Assembly (NCBI GenBank): GCA_040182905.1
Contig: JARQWU010000063.1
Span: forward strand, 1-43,314
Source of the DNA: Barthelona sp. PAP020
Lineage: Eukaryota; Metamonada: BaSk clade
Reading direction: 5' to 3'
Length of the DNA: 43,314 bases
How positions within the stretch are numbered: the stretch's first letter is position 1; every line of letters begins with the position of its first letter. A model generated the notes under the pieces. That model worked only from the letters and a program-made list of their open reading frames with translations. It searched no databases and was not told the DNA's origin. Shown piece by piece: positions 10,409-20,426 of this stretch. Made by a program: the position numbers and the translations under genes.

Positions 10409-11968
10409 TATCTAACACCTCAATAGCAACATTATCTAATTCCACTTCCTCATTATCATCATCTGTTACCAAATCCAACTCTTTATCAGTTACACCTTTA
10501 ACACCACTCAAGGCAATAAGTAGTGCAGCAGGCATTGTGTTTGAACAATTTGCGATTTCCCCATAAACAACTTTGAAAAAAGCCAACCCCTCATTTAAAT
10601 CATTTTGTAACCATCTTAATAGACTTTGAGATATAGAAGTGCTTAATAAAGCTTGGCTTTCTTCTAAAACCATCCCATCCAACGATATAACACCCATAGA
10701 AGGCAAATTCTTAAACAAAGGATGTGAAAGCTTCTTTAACACAGGTAATAACGCCACAATTTGTTTAACTTCTTGACTAACTCCAAAGATAATGGAAATC
10801 ACCTGTTTGTGTGTCATCTCGATATTCTTGAGCAATTTAACAAGTACGTCAGGCGGCACCAAACAGTGTTTTCTTTCAAGTAAAGATATGACCAACTCAA
10901 CCAATAAATGAGGCTCATTAATGAAGTGGGTACCCAATTCTTCATATGAAATCAGTTCATATAATAAATCAATGGACTCTTCAATTTGGGCACGTTTCAA
11001 CAAAATGATTGGACTCATTTCATTTGGATTCTCTAAAATTTCCATTAAAACTTGTTCACGATGGGCTAAATCACCTTCAAAACGTTGATCAATCGTTAAT
11101 TCCTTTCCAAGAACAAACTTCGCTTCCAAATCAACCAATTCTTGGGGATAATGGTGATATAAAATCTCAAAACATTCATTCAATTGAGTTTTCGATACAT
11201 CTTTCGTCTCCAATAATAATACCATGATTTCATCAACTAAAATAGCTTTTCCTTTCGAACAAATACCTAACCTGCAAAGTAATAAAACCGCAACAAGTTG
11301 AAACTCTTGTCTCATGACCTTCTTAGCATCTAAATGTATCAAGTAACGACAACCGTTCAAAATTCCCCTGATTAAATCATCAGGAACTGCAACCATATCA
11401 CTGCAAAATGATGTAGACAACTTAACAAACAAACCAATCATAGGTTTGGATGGCAAACTTTCAAACATATGCAAACTTTGAAGATAATTAATGAAAAGGG
11501 TGAACAATTGAGGACGTTTTCTTAAACGAGTCTCAAAAATATCAAAAGGTAAACCATTTCCAGTTTCTTTACTGCCAACAAAAATATCCCATATAGAATC
11601 TTGCAGTTTAAAGCGTTCTAAGAGTCTCACAAAAACATTTGTGTCATGATAGGGTAAAAATGTTAAAATTGTAAAATCAAACAAATGTTCATCAATAGGG
11701 AATCTTTCAAATAACCAATTCAAAATTTCATGACAAGATTCTTGCATGAAATAAGGTGATAATAAACACAATAATTTCTTTAATTTAGTCATTAAAGCTT
11801 CAAATTCGTCATCTAACAATCCATAGATGTCAACAATCTTCGATTCATCTTCAATAATATCTTGAAATTGGACTGTTCCATTGTCAAAAACAATTAATTT
11901 TTCATCAACTATATTGTTAGTGAATGTGAATATATTGATTAATTACTTTCAAAAACTTGAGGTACCAT
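6411..11968 (-). CDS. UTP10: UTP10/HEATR1, SSU processome HEAT-repeat scaffold (one intron)
   Basis: A two-exon gene (exon 1 11947-11968, exon 2 6411-11908) encoding about 1839 residues. UTP10/HEATR1/BP28 is a giant alpha-solenoid of the t-UTP (UTP-A) complex that binds nascent pre-rRNA in the nucleolus. Seen: an N-terminal family block just after the start (LLSPYFMQES, then EILNWLFERFPI and FLPYHDTNVFVRLLERF), a very long run of HEAT-like helices, and a BP28CT-like C-terminus (EEYLSVLSVILPYLSELSEE). Residues near 508-537 are an Asp run and a Glu run, typical nucleolar acidic sequence. Yeast UTP10 is about 1770 residues and human HEATR1 2144, so the length fits. Exon 2 alone has no ATG near the family start (it would begin on TTG at 11819). 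Splicing the 38-nt intron adds an ATG and 37 residues. T11 lies about 10 nt before the ATG. Confidence 0.9.
10321..10408. repeat. TTC and ATC trinucleotide runs coding Glu and Asp tracts
   Basis: Inside UTP10, (TTC)n at 10321-10349 encodes about ten Glu and (ATC)n at 10365-10408 encodes about fourteen Asp on the minus strand, separated by a short KEVGD linker. These are coding microsatellites likely to vary in length between strains. Confidence 0.9.
11909..11946 (-). other. Spliceosomal intron of UTP10 (38 nt)
   Basis: Read on the minus strand it begins GTAATT and ends CACTAACAATATAG: a perfect ACTAAC branch motif 7 nt from the intron end. Exon 1 ends in phase 1 (GAA A) and exon 2 supplies TT, giving an Ile codon. 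The joined frame runs from ATG at 11968 into the long frame without a stop, whereas unspliced sequence hits TAA inside the intron. The first residues of exon 2 then fit the UTP10 N-terminal region. Confidence 0.88.
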
Positions 11969-12204
11969 TTTGAAGTTGAAAAAAAAAAAGAAATTTTGAT
12001 CTTTTACATCCAAAAAAAAAAATAGAAACAAACAATAGCCTTGTTAAATAAATGACATATATAAATTATAGTTTTTATTGTAATTTGGTGATTAGAAAAG
12101 GGTAAATAACTTGTTTGTGAACAAATGAAGAAATTCACAATACTCTCTTGAAAAAATAAAGAAAAAAGAAGAAAAATAAATTGCCTAAATAAACAAATGT
12201 CGAA
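11969..12204. promoter_or_regulatory. UTP10 upstream region
   Basis: A 236-nt AT-rich spacer. On the UTP10 sense it has T11 (11979-11989) ending 10 nt before the ATG, and further T runs around 12011. These tracts recur before several starts in this window. No other element seen. Confidence 0.5.
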
Positions 12205-12579
12205 TTATATTTCTATGGCTTTGTTGTCTGTGGTATTATCTATTTCAACTTTTGGTTCAATGGTTGATTTGTTTTGAAGTGAATTTTCATAATCCTTAGC
12301 CATTAAATCCATTAAAAGTAATTGATTAGTTGCAACTTCTTCGGGAATCTGATAATTTGGAGAGGTTAAACTGAATTCAAAGAATGCATCTTGTTCTTTT
12401 TCTTTTTCATCAGGAATTGAAAAAGTTCCTGGATGTTCTTTTGCTTGATCGATGCGATTATTTAATGCATCAATTCTACTTTTCCAAAATTCATCGTAAA
12501 TTTCTCTTTCTGAATTAACAATGTCTTCTCTAATGAAAGGAATACTTGAATCACTTTCTTGTCGTTTTTCCTCAGTCAT
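12205..12579 (-). CDS. Small hydrophilic protein, unknown
   Basis: A 124-residue protein starting at the ATG at 12579. The frame runs further upstream to 12708 only through Phe-rich sequence that looks like a 5' leader. The N-terminal half (MTEEKRQESDSS, then REIYDEFWKSRIDALNNRID) looks like a charged helix. The middle carries FFEFSLTSPNYQIPEE and a second helix VATNQLLLMDLMAKDYENSL; the C-terminus is acidic and polar. No catalytic motif, signal peptide or membrane span. T9 sits 9 nt before the ATG, the same arrangement as in confirmed genes here, which supports it being real. It could be a small subunit of a nuclear complex, but I recognise no family. Confidence 0.65.
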   Translation of the reverse strand: MTEEKRQESDSSIPFIREDIVNSEREIYDEFWKSRIDALNNRIDQAKEHPGTFSIPDEKEKEQDAFFEFSLTSPNYQIPEEVATNQLLLMDLMAKDYENSLQNKSTIEPKVEIDNTTDNKAIEI

Positions 12580-12714
12580 TAAGTAAAGAAAAAAAAATTG
12601 TTCAAAAGATAACAGGCCTTTATGAAAAATAATGCTGAAAATTTGTGATGTAAACGAGAAATGTGAAAATGTCACTTCAAGAGGGCTTAAACGTTGATTT
12701 TTGAACAATTGTAA

Positions 12715-13716
12715 TCACTTTATCTTTCCCAATAATTTCAAAGCTTTTCTTGCGTCCAACCTTTCTTTAGCCAATGGATGAGTCAATTTTCTTGCTAATT
12801 CAATTAAATCTCTAAGTTTTTCAGGATTTTCATGAATTTTTTCATTACAATTGTCTTTGACCATTTCTTCCACATTGATATCTGTGATTCCATCTTTTTC
12901 CAACTGTTTCAAGCTTCTTTTAAGTTGAGGAAACCATTTTTTACATTCTTGGATTCCGATTAATTGACAAACATTCAAAATATTATCTGAATCGAATATT
13001 CGCTGTATGCCCAACAACAAACTCCATAAAATTATCCCAATAGCCCAAATATCATTCTTTTTATCAGATGCCACAATATTTAAAATACGCTCTGGAGAAC
13101 GAAAGCCTACCGTTCCTAGTCCTTCATGTGGAAAAAAGTTCTCTTGAAAAGTAGCCAGACCGAAATCGATTAAACAGCTCTTGTGAGGCTCTTTGATATT
13201 GAACAAAAAATTAGAGGGTTTAATATCGTTGTGAATGACGTTGTTGGCATGACAGTTTTTTATTGCAATAAGAAGATACTTTAAGTATTGAATAATGTCA
13301 TCCAATGAACAACTTTTAATGAAAACTTTAAACTTTATGTAATCAACCCAACCTAATATCAATGAACAAATACTCAGATTATTATGTTGAACAACACCAT
13401 AAAATTGAACTATATTGTTATTATTCTTTAATTTATCCAATATATATGCTTCGTGTAATAATTTACTGGTTGGACAAACATGATGTAATCTTTTCAAAGC
13501 GAAAATATTTTGAGTTTCTGGATTTATGATTTTTACAACAGTACCAAACGTTCCGTACCTTAGTGTTGAGAAATCAGCAATGAAATTTGGTGCTTCTAAT
13601 AACATGGATTTTTGATTATTATTGGTTTCATCATTGATTTCTTCATTTTCAGCATCAATTATACTTGGATCTTTTTCAAATAAATCAAAACTATATGAAT
13701 CATAGTAGTATTTCAT
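12715..13716 (-). CDS. CDC7: CDC7-like kinase (DDK catalytic subunit)
   Basis: A 333-residue protein kinase most like CDC7, the catalytic subunit of the Dbf4-dependent kinase that phosphorylates MCM2-7 to fire replication origins. Seen: glycine loop YGTFGTV at 54-60, catalytic Lys75 (IFALKRL), helix-C Glu89, IHNDIKPSNFLFN at 161-173, DFG at 184-186, and the family-like GTVGFRSPE at 201-209 followed by DIWAIGIILWSLLLG. HND replaces HRD (Asn for Arg), and SPE replaces APE. The spacing from DFG to SPE is short, so the long kinase insert of yeast and animal CDC7 is missing. The C-terminal lobe ends after a helix with a DARKALKLL motif. No Dbf4 gene is in the window. The ATG at 13716 is the first in frame. 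Another kinase of the same branch is possible. Confidence 0.8.
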   Translation of the reverse strand: MKYYYDSYSFDLFEKDPSIIDAENEEINDETNNNQKSMLLEAPNFIADFSTLRYGTFGTVVKIINPETQNIFALKRLHHVCPTSKLLHEAYILDKLKNNNNIVQFYGVVQHNNLSICSLILGWVDYIKFKVFIKSCSLDDIIQYLKYLLIAIKNCHANNVIHNDIKPSNFLFNIKEPHKSCLIDFGLATFQENFFPHEGLGTVGFRSPERILNIVASDKKNDIWAIGIILWSLLLGIQRIFDSDNILNVCQLIGIQECKKWFPQLKRSLKQLEKDGITDINVEEMVKDNCNEKIHENPEKLRDLIELARKLTHPLAKERLDARKALKLLGKIK

Positions 13717-14243
13717 AATTAATCATGACAAAATTATGTATTCTTTGAAAAAAAATTCTAAATTAATTGTCAATGTTGTTGGGTAACAAACCTTCTCTTA
13801 GAGTTAAATTTTCATCTTTTTCTTTATTTATATCATTCTATATTATTTAAAAACAATGGTTGATGATTCTTTACATCCAAAATTTTTTAGCCCTAATTAT
13901 CGGTCATGTGTCATGAATATTTTTTGATAATTTGTAGTTTTAAAATTTAATTATCATCTTTTGAACACAATAAAACGCTTTTCACTGTTTCTTTTTTGAA
14001 TCCTACCTTATTTTTATTATTTTTTGTAGTTTTTCTATTCTATACACTCTTTCCTCATTTTGAAGTTTGAAAAAAAAGAAAAATGAATATTTCAAATGTA
14101 AAGAATTCTTTTATGTTATTAATTTCCTCATTTTATCCTTTCTTTTAAATTTCAGGTGATTGATTTTGTTTTTTTATGAATATTTGAGGTATAAAAAAAA
14201 AAATCTCTGAACAAAGGGCGCTTTTTATCAACAACAATTTTTC
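13717..14243. promoter_or_regulatory. Divergent promoter region, CDC7 / AIR9
   Basis: A 527-nt, very AT-rich spacer between the divergent CDC7 and AIR9 starts. It has A8 at 13749-13756 (T8 on the CDC7 sense, 33 nt before its ATG), an A11 run near 14200 and AACAATTTTTC just before the AIR9 ATG. No gene or structured RNA seen. Confidence 0.5.
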
Positions 14244-17200
14244 ATGAGTAAGACCTCGCCAAGTTCATCAATACGATTGGATGACATTAAACCTGAAAAT
14301 GGAGTATTTTATTATTGCTTAATTTTATTATAACTAACAAAAATAGAGAATTGTTTTAAACAGAAGCAATTTAAATTATTTGAATGCTTTAAAAGATCAA
14401 CCAAAATGTGAGCATTTATATCTTAGATACAATAAACTGAGTGCTTGGAACACTACAGCTTTATTTCCCATTTTAAAGACTTTGGATATTGCTTACAATT
14501 TTTTTGAAGATTTTGAATTTTTAAATAATTTATCAACAGTTAGGTTGTTGTATGTGAACTCAAACAAGTTAACCACGTTTGAAAATTTTCCCCTTTTGAA
14601 TCATTTGGAACATTTTTCTTTTTCTGACAATCAGATATCTTCATTTAGTTGCTTACCTAATTTACCTGAATTATGTGTATTGAGTGGTAGTCACAACGAT
14701 ATTAAATCATTTGTAGATTTTCCTTATTTAACAAAACTTGACTCAATCAGATTAAAGAACAATCCAGTTGCATCACATCCCTTATATTTGGAAATGTTAG
14801 TTGCTTTATCTCCTGATACTTTGCGAAAGATTGACAGTAATGTGGTTTCAAAGGAATTAAGAAGCAGAAGTAAGCTTTTGTTTGGCCATCGTACCAGACT
14901 GTTGTTAAGGGAAGGATGGTTACCCAATCCTGAATTGATTATTGAGAATAATTTTGAGGCAACTGTGGAAGCTATTGAGAATACAGTTGATAATATTCTT
15001 ATAGAACGTGTTTTGGATTTGAACAAGGAAAAAAAAAGACCCATTCTTACATGTGGATTCTCATATGAGGATGACGAAGGGTTTTGTGAAGGGAATCAAA
15101 TTTCGATCACTTATACGTTGGGAGAAAATCGTCTTACTGGGGTAGAGACGACAGTATCTTATTCTTGGTTTAGATATGTCTTAGAAAGTCAAGAATGGGA
15201 GCAACTGCAAGTGAATCAACCTTCTTTGTTATTATCAGCAAAAGACGCTAACACCTGCTTAAAATGTTGTGTTCAAGTATATTTGACATCAAAGCGATCT
15301 GGAGGTCAGATGAATGTCGAGGAAGATTCTAAAATTGAACTGATTACTCCAACAATTCGTCGTGCCGATCCTCAAATTCGTGATTGTTGTTTGAAAGGCA
15401 CTTTTGTCGAAGGTGAAGTTCTCACTTTGGATTATACATTTGTTGGAGGTATTGAAGGGCCAACTGTTGTTGAATGGAAGAGATATCACAAAGATGGCTC
15501 CATTTCTGATTGTGTTGATGTTGAATCTGTTGTTCGTCAAGAGTCTCCCCTACAATATAAATTGAGTTTGGATGATGTCGACCATTTAGTATTTGCTTTG
15601 ATTACTCCTGTCAATGAGGAGTCAGAAATAGGTGAAATTTTTACTATTGAAGCTTCAGAATTTGTTAGACCCGCAGCGCCACAAGTTTTATCTTTAAGAA
15701 TCGTTGGAGATATTATTGAAAGGGAAACTGTTGGTGTTGTTGTTGATTATTTTGGAGGATTTGAAGGAGAATCTAAGATTTCATGGTATTCTGTGGATGC
15801 TAGTATGGTGGAAGACAGTTACACGCATCTTGTTACTGGAAAAAAATATTGTATTGCAGAATCTGATTTTGGTAGAAGATTGGGTGTTACCTATACCCCT
15901 GTTTCCAAAGATGGTATTGTTGGAAAACCTTTGTCTGTTTATACTGAGCCTATTGGAGCAGGTAAACCAATAGTTAAGACTGTTACATTTGAAGATGAAC
16001 CTACTGAAGCGTCAGAATTCGGTTTTACCTATGATTATTCTGGTGGATTAGAAGGAGAATCTAATATTGTTTGGTTTCAATCAGTTGATACCTATTCTGC
16101 TGATTTGGATGATGAAAAAATTAATTATTTGATTGAAAAATTGCAAGAAGAAAACTTAAATGTATTCAAGATCTTTAAAAATTCTGATACCGATAAAACG
16201 AGACATTTTGTTAGGTCTTCGAATGTTGGACGTGTTTTTGGTGTGTGTATTACTCCTCAAAGACAAGATGGAATGGAAGGACCTAACTTTTATCAATTAT
16301 GTGGAAATGTTGTGAGACGTTGTTCACCTAGAGTTATTGCTCTTTCTTTAGAGGGTAAAACTGTTGAATCTTCAATTCTTGAAGTAAAAATGGAAATTGC
16401 AGGAACAACTAGAACAGTTGAGAGATGGTATCGAGTCAACTCGATGACTATGGAAAGAACTGAAATATCACAATACAACCCTTCGTATCATGTTCTTTCA
16501 CAGGATAAAGGTCATTATATTGAGTTTGAAGTTACCCCATTCTATGATAATATTGAAGGCGAATCAATGAGTATTCGTAGTGAAACTGTGTGTGAATGGG
16601 CCGAACCCAAGTATTATGATTTAAAAATATCCGGAGAGCCTCTTGAGGCTAGGACGCTTACTGCTAAAGGTTTTTATATTGGTGGTATTGAAGGCCCATC
16701 TGAGCATCAATGGATTCGTGTTCATCCAGATGGAACATCTGAACAAATTATTGGTGCAACTGATGAATCTTATGTTATTCATGGCATTGATGCAGGATGT
16801 TATTTGATTCATTCTGTTATACCTGTGCGTGAAGATGGTATGAGAGGAGACAGAGTTGAGAGTGAAAAGATTGGTCCATGTATTGTTGGTAAGCCCACAA
16901 TAACAGACATAGTTCATGACCACACTGAATATTTTGAACAAGAATCTGAGGTAATTATCAATTATAAATACTTTGGAGGTGGTAGTTATCGTGTTTTTGG
17001 TGACATTCATCGAATCATGTGGACTGATGAAGCTATATCTCGTCAATTGGATCTTGAAGAGAAAGAAGAATTCGTTTCTCACTTTGATTTAGGTTTTGTT
17101 GATACCACACAACAACCCAGACCCATTAAGTATCAGTTGTCATCTGATGATTTGGGTTGTGAGCTTAGATTCAGTCTTTCTGTTGAAAGAAAGGATACAC

Positions 17201-19311
17201 ATGGTTCTACTATGTCTGAATTACCAATTGTTCATACTGTTGGTCCTTTTGTTCATTCTGGTGTTACGATGTGCAGGTACGATTTTGATCCACCAGCACC
17301 AAAAGCCTATAGTCCTATTATTTTCTTACCTCATCTTTATGTTAGAACTCCCAACTATAAATCAACATGTGTGTGGCAATATGAGTCTGTTGACGGTCAG
17401 TGGATTAACTTGGGGCATTCAGATTTGGAAACTGTATGTCGTCCAACTAAAGAAACCTGTGGCAGACCTTTGAGAGTACAATATGAGATTATTGATGGTC
17501 ATGGTATTCATCAAACATATGTGGCAGTATGTAGTGAGCCTGTTACTTGGGGAAAACCTCACATTGAGAACCCTATCATCTCTATTGACAGAGAATTTAA
17601 GAATTTATTGTTAAATTTTGAATATTTAGGACCTGAGGAGGGATCCCATCATATTAAATGGTTTAGACACAAACATAATGAAAAGGTGGAGGTTAAATCT
17701 CAGTTGAATAAAGTAATTTATCCACTTTCTCAACAAAACGATGTTGATTGTCATATAAGTGCTGAGATTTTGCCATTGACTAAGGCAGATATTGCAGGGA
17801 ATCTTGTAAAGACAGATCTAACTCCTATTTTGGATTATTCCGTTTTCAGTGGTTCATTCTTACCTAATGGTTTATATCAAGAAGATTCTACAAATGATAA
17901 TGTCAATGCGCCATTCATTAATTCGGCACATATTCTTGTTGATGGTCATCGTAACTTTTCAAGACCTATAGAAGGACAAATGATTGAAATTTCTCATGAA
18001 ATTAGCGGTTCACCCAGTGAGATTGATGTTGAAGTTGTGTGGGATTGTTTTGAAGAAGAAACCAAAAGTTGGATTCGTTGTGGTAGTGAACATAAGCATC
18101 TTATTGTTTTAAATGATGTTGGAAAGCGTTTGAGAGCTACCATTCATGTGTCAACAAATGAACAAGATGGAAATACTGTTGTTTTATATGTTCCTTCCCC
18201 ATTACCTGGTAAACCTGTTGTTAAAAGTTTCCGTTTTGAATTCAATGCACAGACCGGCAGTGTTTTTAATTTGTTTACTGAATATTTTGGTGGATACGAA
18301 GGTGCTTCTGAAATCATCTTCTATCGAATGAATCCAAATGTAGAAAACGTGAGTGTGAAGCGTTTACCTATGCGTAGATCGATTGGAAGCAAAGGATTTT
18401 TGACACCTAAGGAATCATCTTTACCCATCAGTTATAAATTGACAGTTGATGATGCTTTTCATCAATTTGGTTTCAAGTATAAACCTATTCGTATGGATGG
18501 TATTGAAGGGGAAGAAATTGTGTACACTTTCGATGAGATTATTCAATTTTCAGATGTATTGATTGAAGAAATTCAACCCAAATTGCAAACTGAAGGAGAA
18601 TTCTTTTGGGAGGTTTTACAGTTCCCATTAGACTTACCACATCAATTGTCTCACAGTTTTTCTTTGAATTCATTTGATTCCAGCACATTAACCAACATTA
18701 GGTTATATGTCAATCCAGAGAAGTTAAAGATTCGCCAAGCTAATTCAGCAAAGACTCTAATCAAACATTTGTTAGGTCAAGGGTTAGGTGTTTCTTTACA
18801 TGATGATCCACGTATCTTTAGCGTTCATTTTAATCCAGAATTTATTTTGGGACCTGCTCAACATAAGGAAAGGTATATAACCAACGAAGTTATTTCTGAT
18901 AATTGTTTGACACTTCATTTTACTCTTGCAGAATATTTGTCTGATACCAATCAAAGAGTTAATGAACCCTTTTTAAAAACTGAAGAAATTGTAGCAACAA
19001 TTCGTGCTTTGACTGATATCAGATCCAATAAAAACCCTTGGACAAAGGCACAATTAGACACAACTTTTTCAATTGCCAATAACAATAGAAAAATGAAAAG
19101 AAAAGCTAGCACTTCTGATTTATCATTAAGAAACCCTTCAGCTAATAATTTATACGCTCCTAAAGCAGTAGCCATTCAAAATACACAAAAAGCTTTGAAT
19201 GTACTCCGAATTTATCACAAGTTGAAAGATAAAGGTAAAATGAATGCCAATGAAATGGATCGTAGTTCTGAAGAAGAATCTGATGAACATGAAGCAATTT
19301 CTCCTGAATAA
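14244..19311 (+). CDS. AIR9: AIR9-type microtubule-associated protein, LRR plus A9 repeats (one intron)
   Basis: A two-exon gene (14244-14303, 14347-19311) encoding about 1674 residues. AIR9 is a large microtubule-associated protein of land plants, also found in several excavate protists; in plants it marks cortical microtubules and the division site. Seen: about 20 residues, then five or six leucine-rich repeats (residues ~35-165, e.g. CEHLYLRYNKLSAW), then about eleven A9 (Ig-like) units with the signature GG(I/F/L)EG(P/E)S followed by a Trp (GGIEGPSEHQWIR, FGGFEGESKISWY), and a conserved C-terminal region. The tail has a basic KMKRKAS patch and an acidic end. Unlike plant AIR9, no long Ser/Arg-rich N-terminal domain precedes the LRRs. 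Exon 2 alone would start on TTG; splicing supplies ATG and 31 residues that complete the first LRR. Confidence 0.88.
14304..14346 (+). other. Spliceosomal intron of AIR9 (43 nt)
   Basis: Begins GTATTT and ends TAACTAACAAAAATAG: ACTAAC lies 8 nt before the intron end. It sits in phase 0 after codon 20 (Gly). Unspliced sequence meets TAA inside it. The exon 2 start (AGA ATT GTT TTA AAC) joins an LRR-like stretch in frame with the long AIR9 frame. Confidence 0.9.
15050..18570 (+). repeat. Tandem A9 (Ig-like) domain array in AIR9
   Basis: About eleven diverged units of roughly 95-110 residues. The best cores are encoded near 15445, 15753, 16040, 16681, 17641 and 18290 (GG-x-EG-P/E-S/A-x-x-W/F), with weaker ones near 15130, 16400, 16976, 17370 and 18005. 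Units share a downstream pattern of a hydrophobic strand, then a (P/E)xxxDGxxG turn. Divergence at the DNA level means old duplication, not a recent expansion. Confidence 0.8.
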
Positions 19312-20426
19312 TCTCTTTGAATGATTTATAAATAATTCTTATATAAATTTATTTTTTATTTCTAAGCCAAGAAGCGCTGTGTGTATGTGTATGAGTAATT
19401 AAGAGAGAATAGTGTCTATTTGTTGAAGGATTTTAGGGCCCGATTGATTGGTTGAAAGGTTTAATTCTTCAAAAGTGAAAGAAGAAAAACTTTACAACGT
19501 TACTTTCGCATCAAAAAAAAAACAGTGGTTCAATAATTTCCCTTAATTTATGCTTGATTGTTCAGACAGAATTTCAATCCTTCATCCCCTTTTTTCAAAA
19601 AAATCAACCAGAATGATTTCTATCTGTTCCCTTTCCCTGATATAAAAACAGTTGTTTCACCACCACTGGGTTATGTTTGATCAAAGATTTTTGAGGTTTG
19701 ATTGATACGGATTCTGGCTTGGTAAAAAACTAATATTGGGCTGAGAGAATAAAAGCCAGCACACTTTCTGGTGAACAGAGATGTGGCCAATTGATGAATT
19801 ACAGAAATTTTCTTCATTTGATAACCATACACGGTGTTGACACTCAATGATCAGTTAAAAAGTTACAGCTTTTGGAAAAAAGTATGGCACTGCAAAATTT
19901 TGCTTTGCTGATGATAATATAATTGCCTGAAGACTATTTCCAAAATTCTCATTCTCAACCAAATAGAATTGAACATTTCCATTGCACCAATTTACTTAAA
20001 TGAAGTTTTTGGGTTCATTTGTTTTGTAATTAGCCTTGTTTGTCTCAAATTTAATGCAATTTACTCATTGACAAAGAGATTTGTGAGCATATAGCTTTGT
20101 TTAAAAGCAACACTCTTCAATTCCACAGGGAGTTTCTTCACACTGAAATAAAAAAAAAGAACACAATTTATTCACAACATAACTTGTTATAAGACTATCT
20201 CAGTTGAAAATATATTATTTTACATCTATTACACATTCTACATCTAATAGACTGTTAATAACAAAGATTTCATCTGACAAAGTGGTTCATTGTACATCCT
20301 TGTATCTTTAGATTGCAAACGAATGACATTATTTTATAAATTTTGGTTTGCTTTTAAAATTGACAATTACTTGGATGAAAAGCTCCCAAAACATGTTAAT
20401 TTATTTTTTAAAATAGTTTCATCTGC
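19312..20426. other. Long spacer between convergent genes
   Basis: About 1.1 kb between two convergent 3' ends. I see no supported coding frame: 20290-20517 (+) begins on TTG and overlaps the next gene's end. I see no tRNA, snRNA or insertion-element feature. Parts (19370-19460, 19600-19900) are less AT-rich than the promoter spacers, so an unrecognised non-coding RNA cannot be ruled out. Confidence 0.5.

Noticed and set aside
10249-10566. Poly-Ser protein on the plus strand
   Set aside because: It is the antisense of the UTP10 Asp/Glu runs; TTC/ATC repeats read as Ser in this frame.
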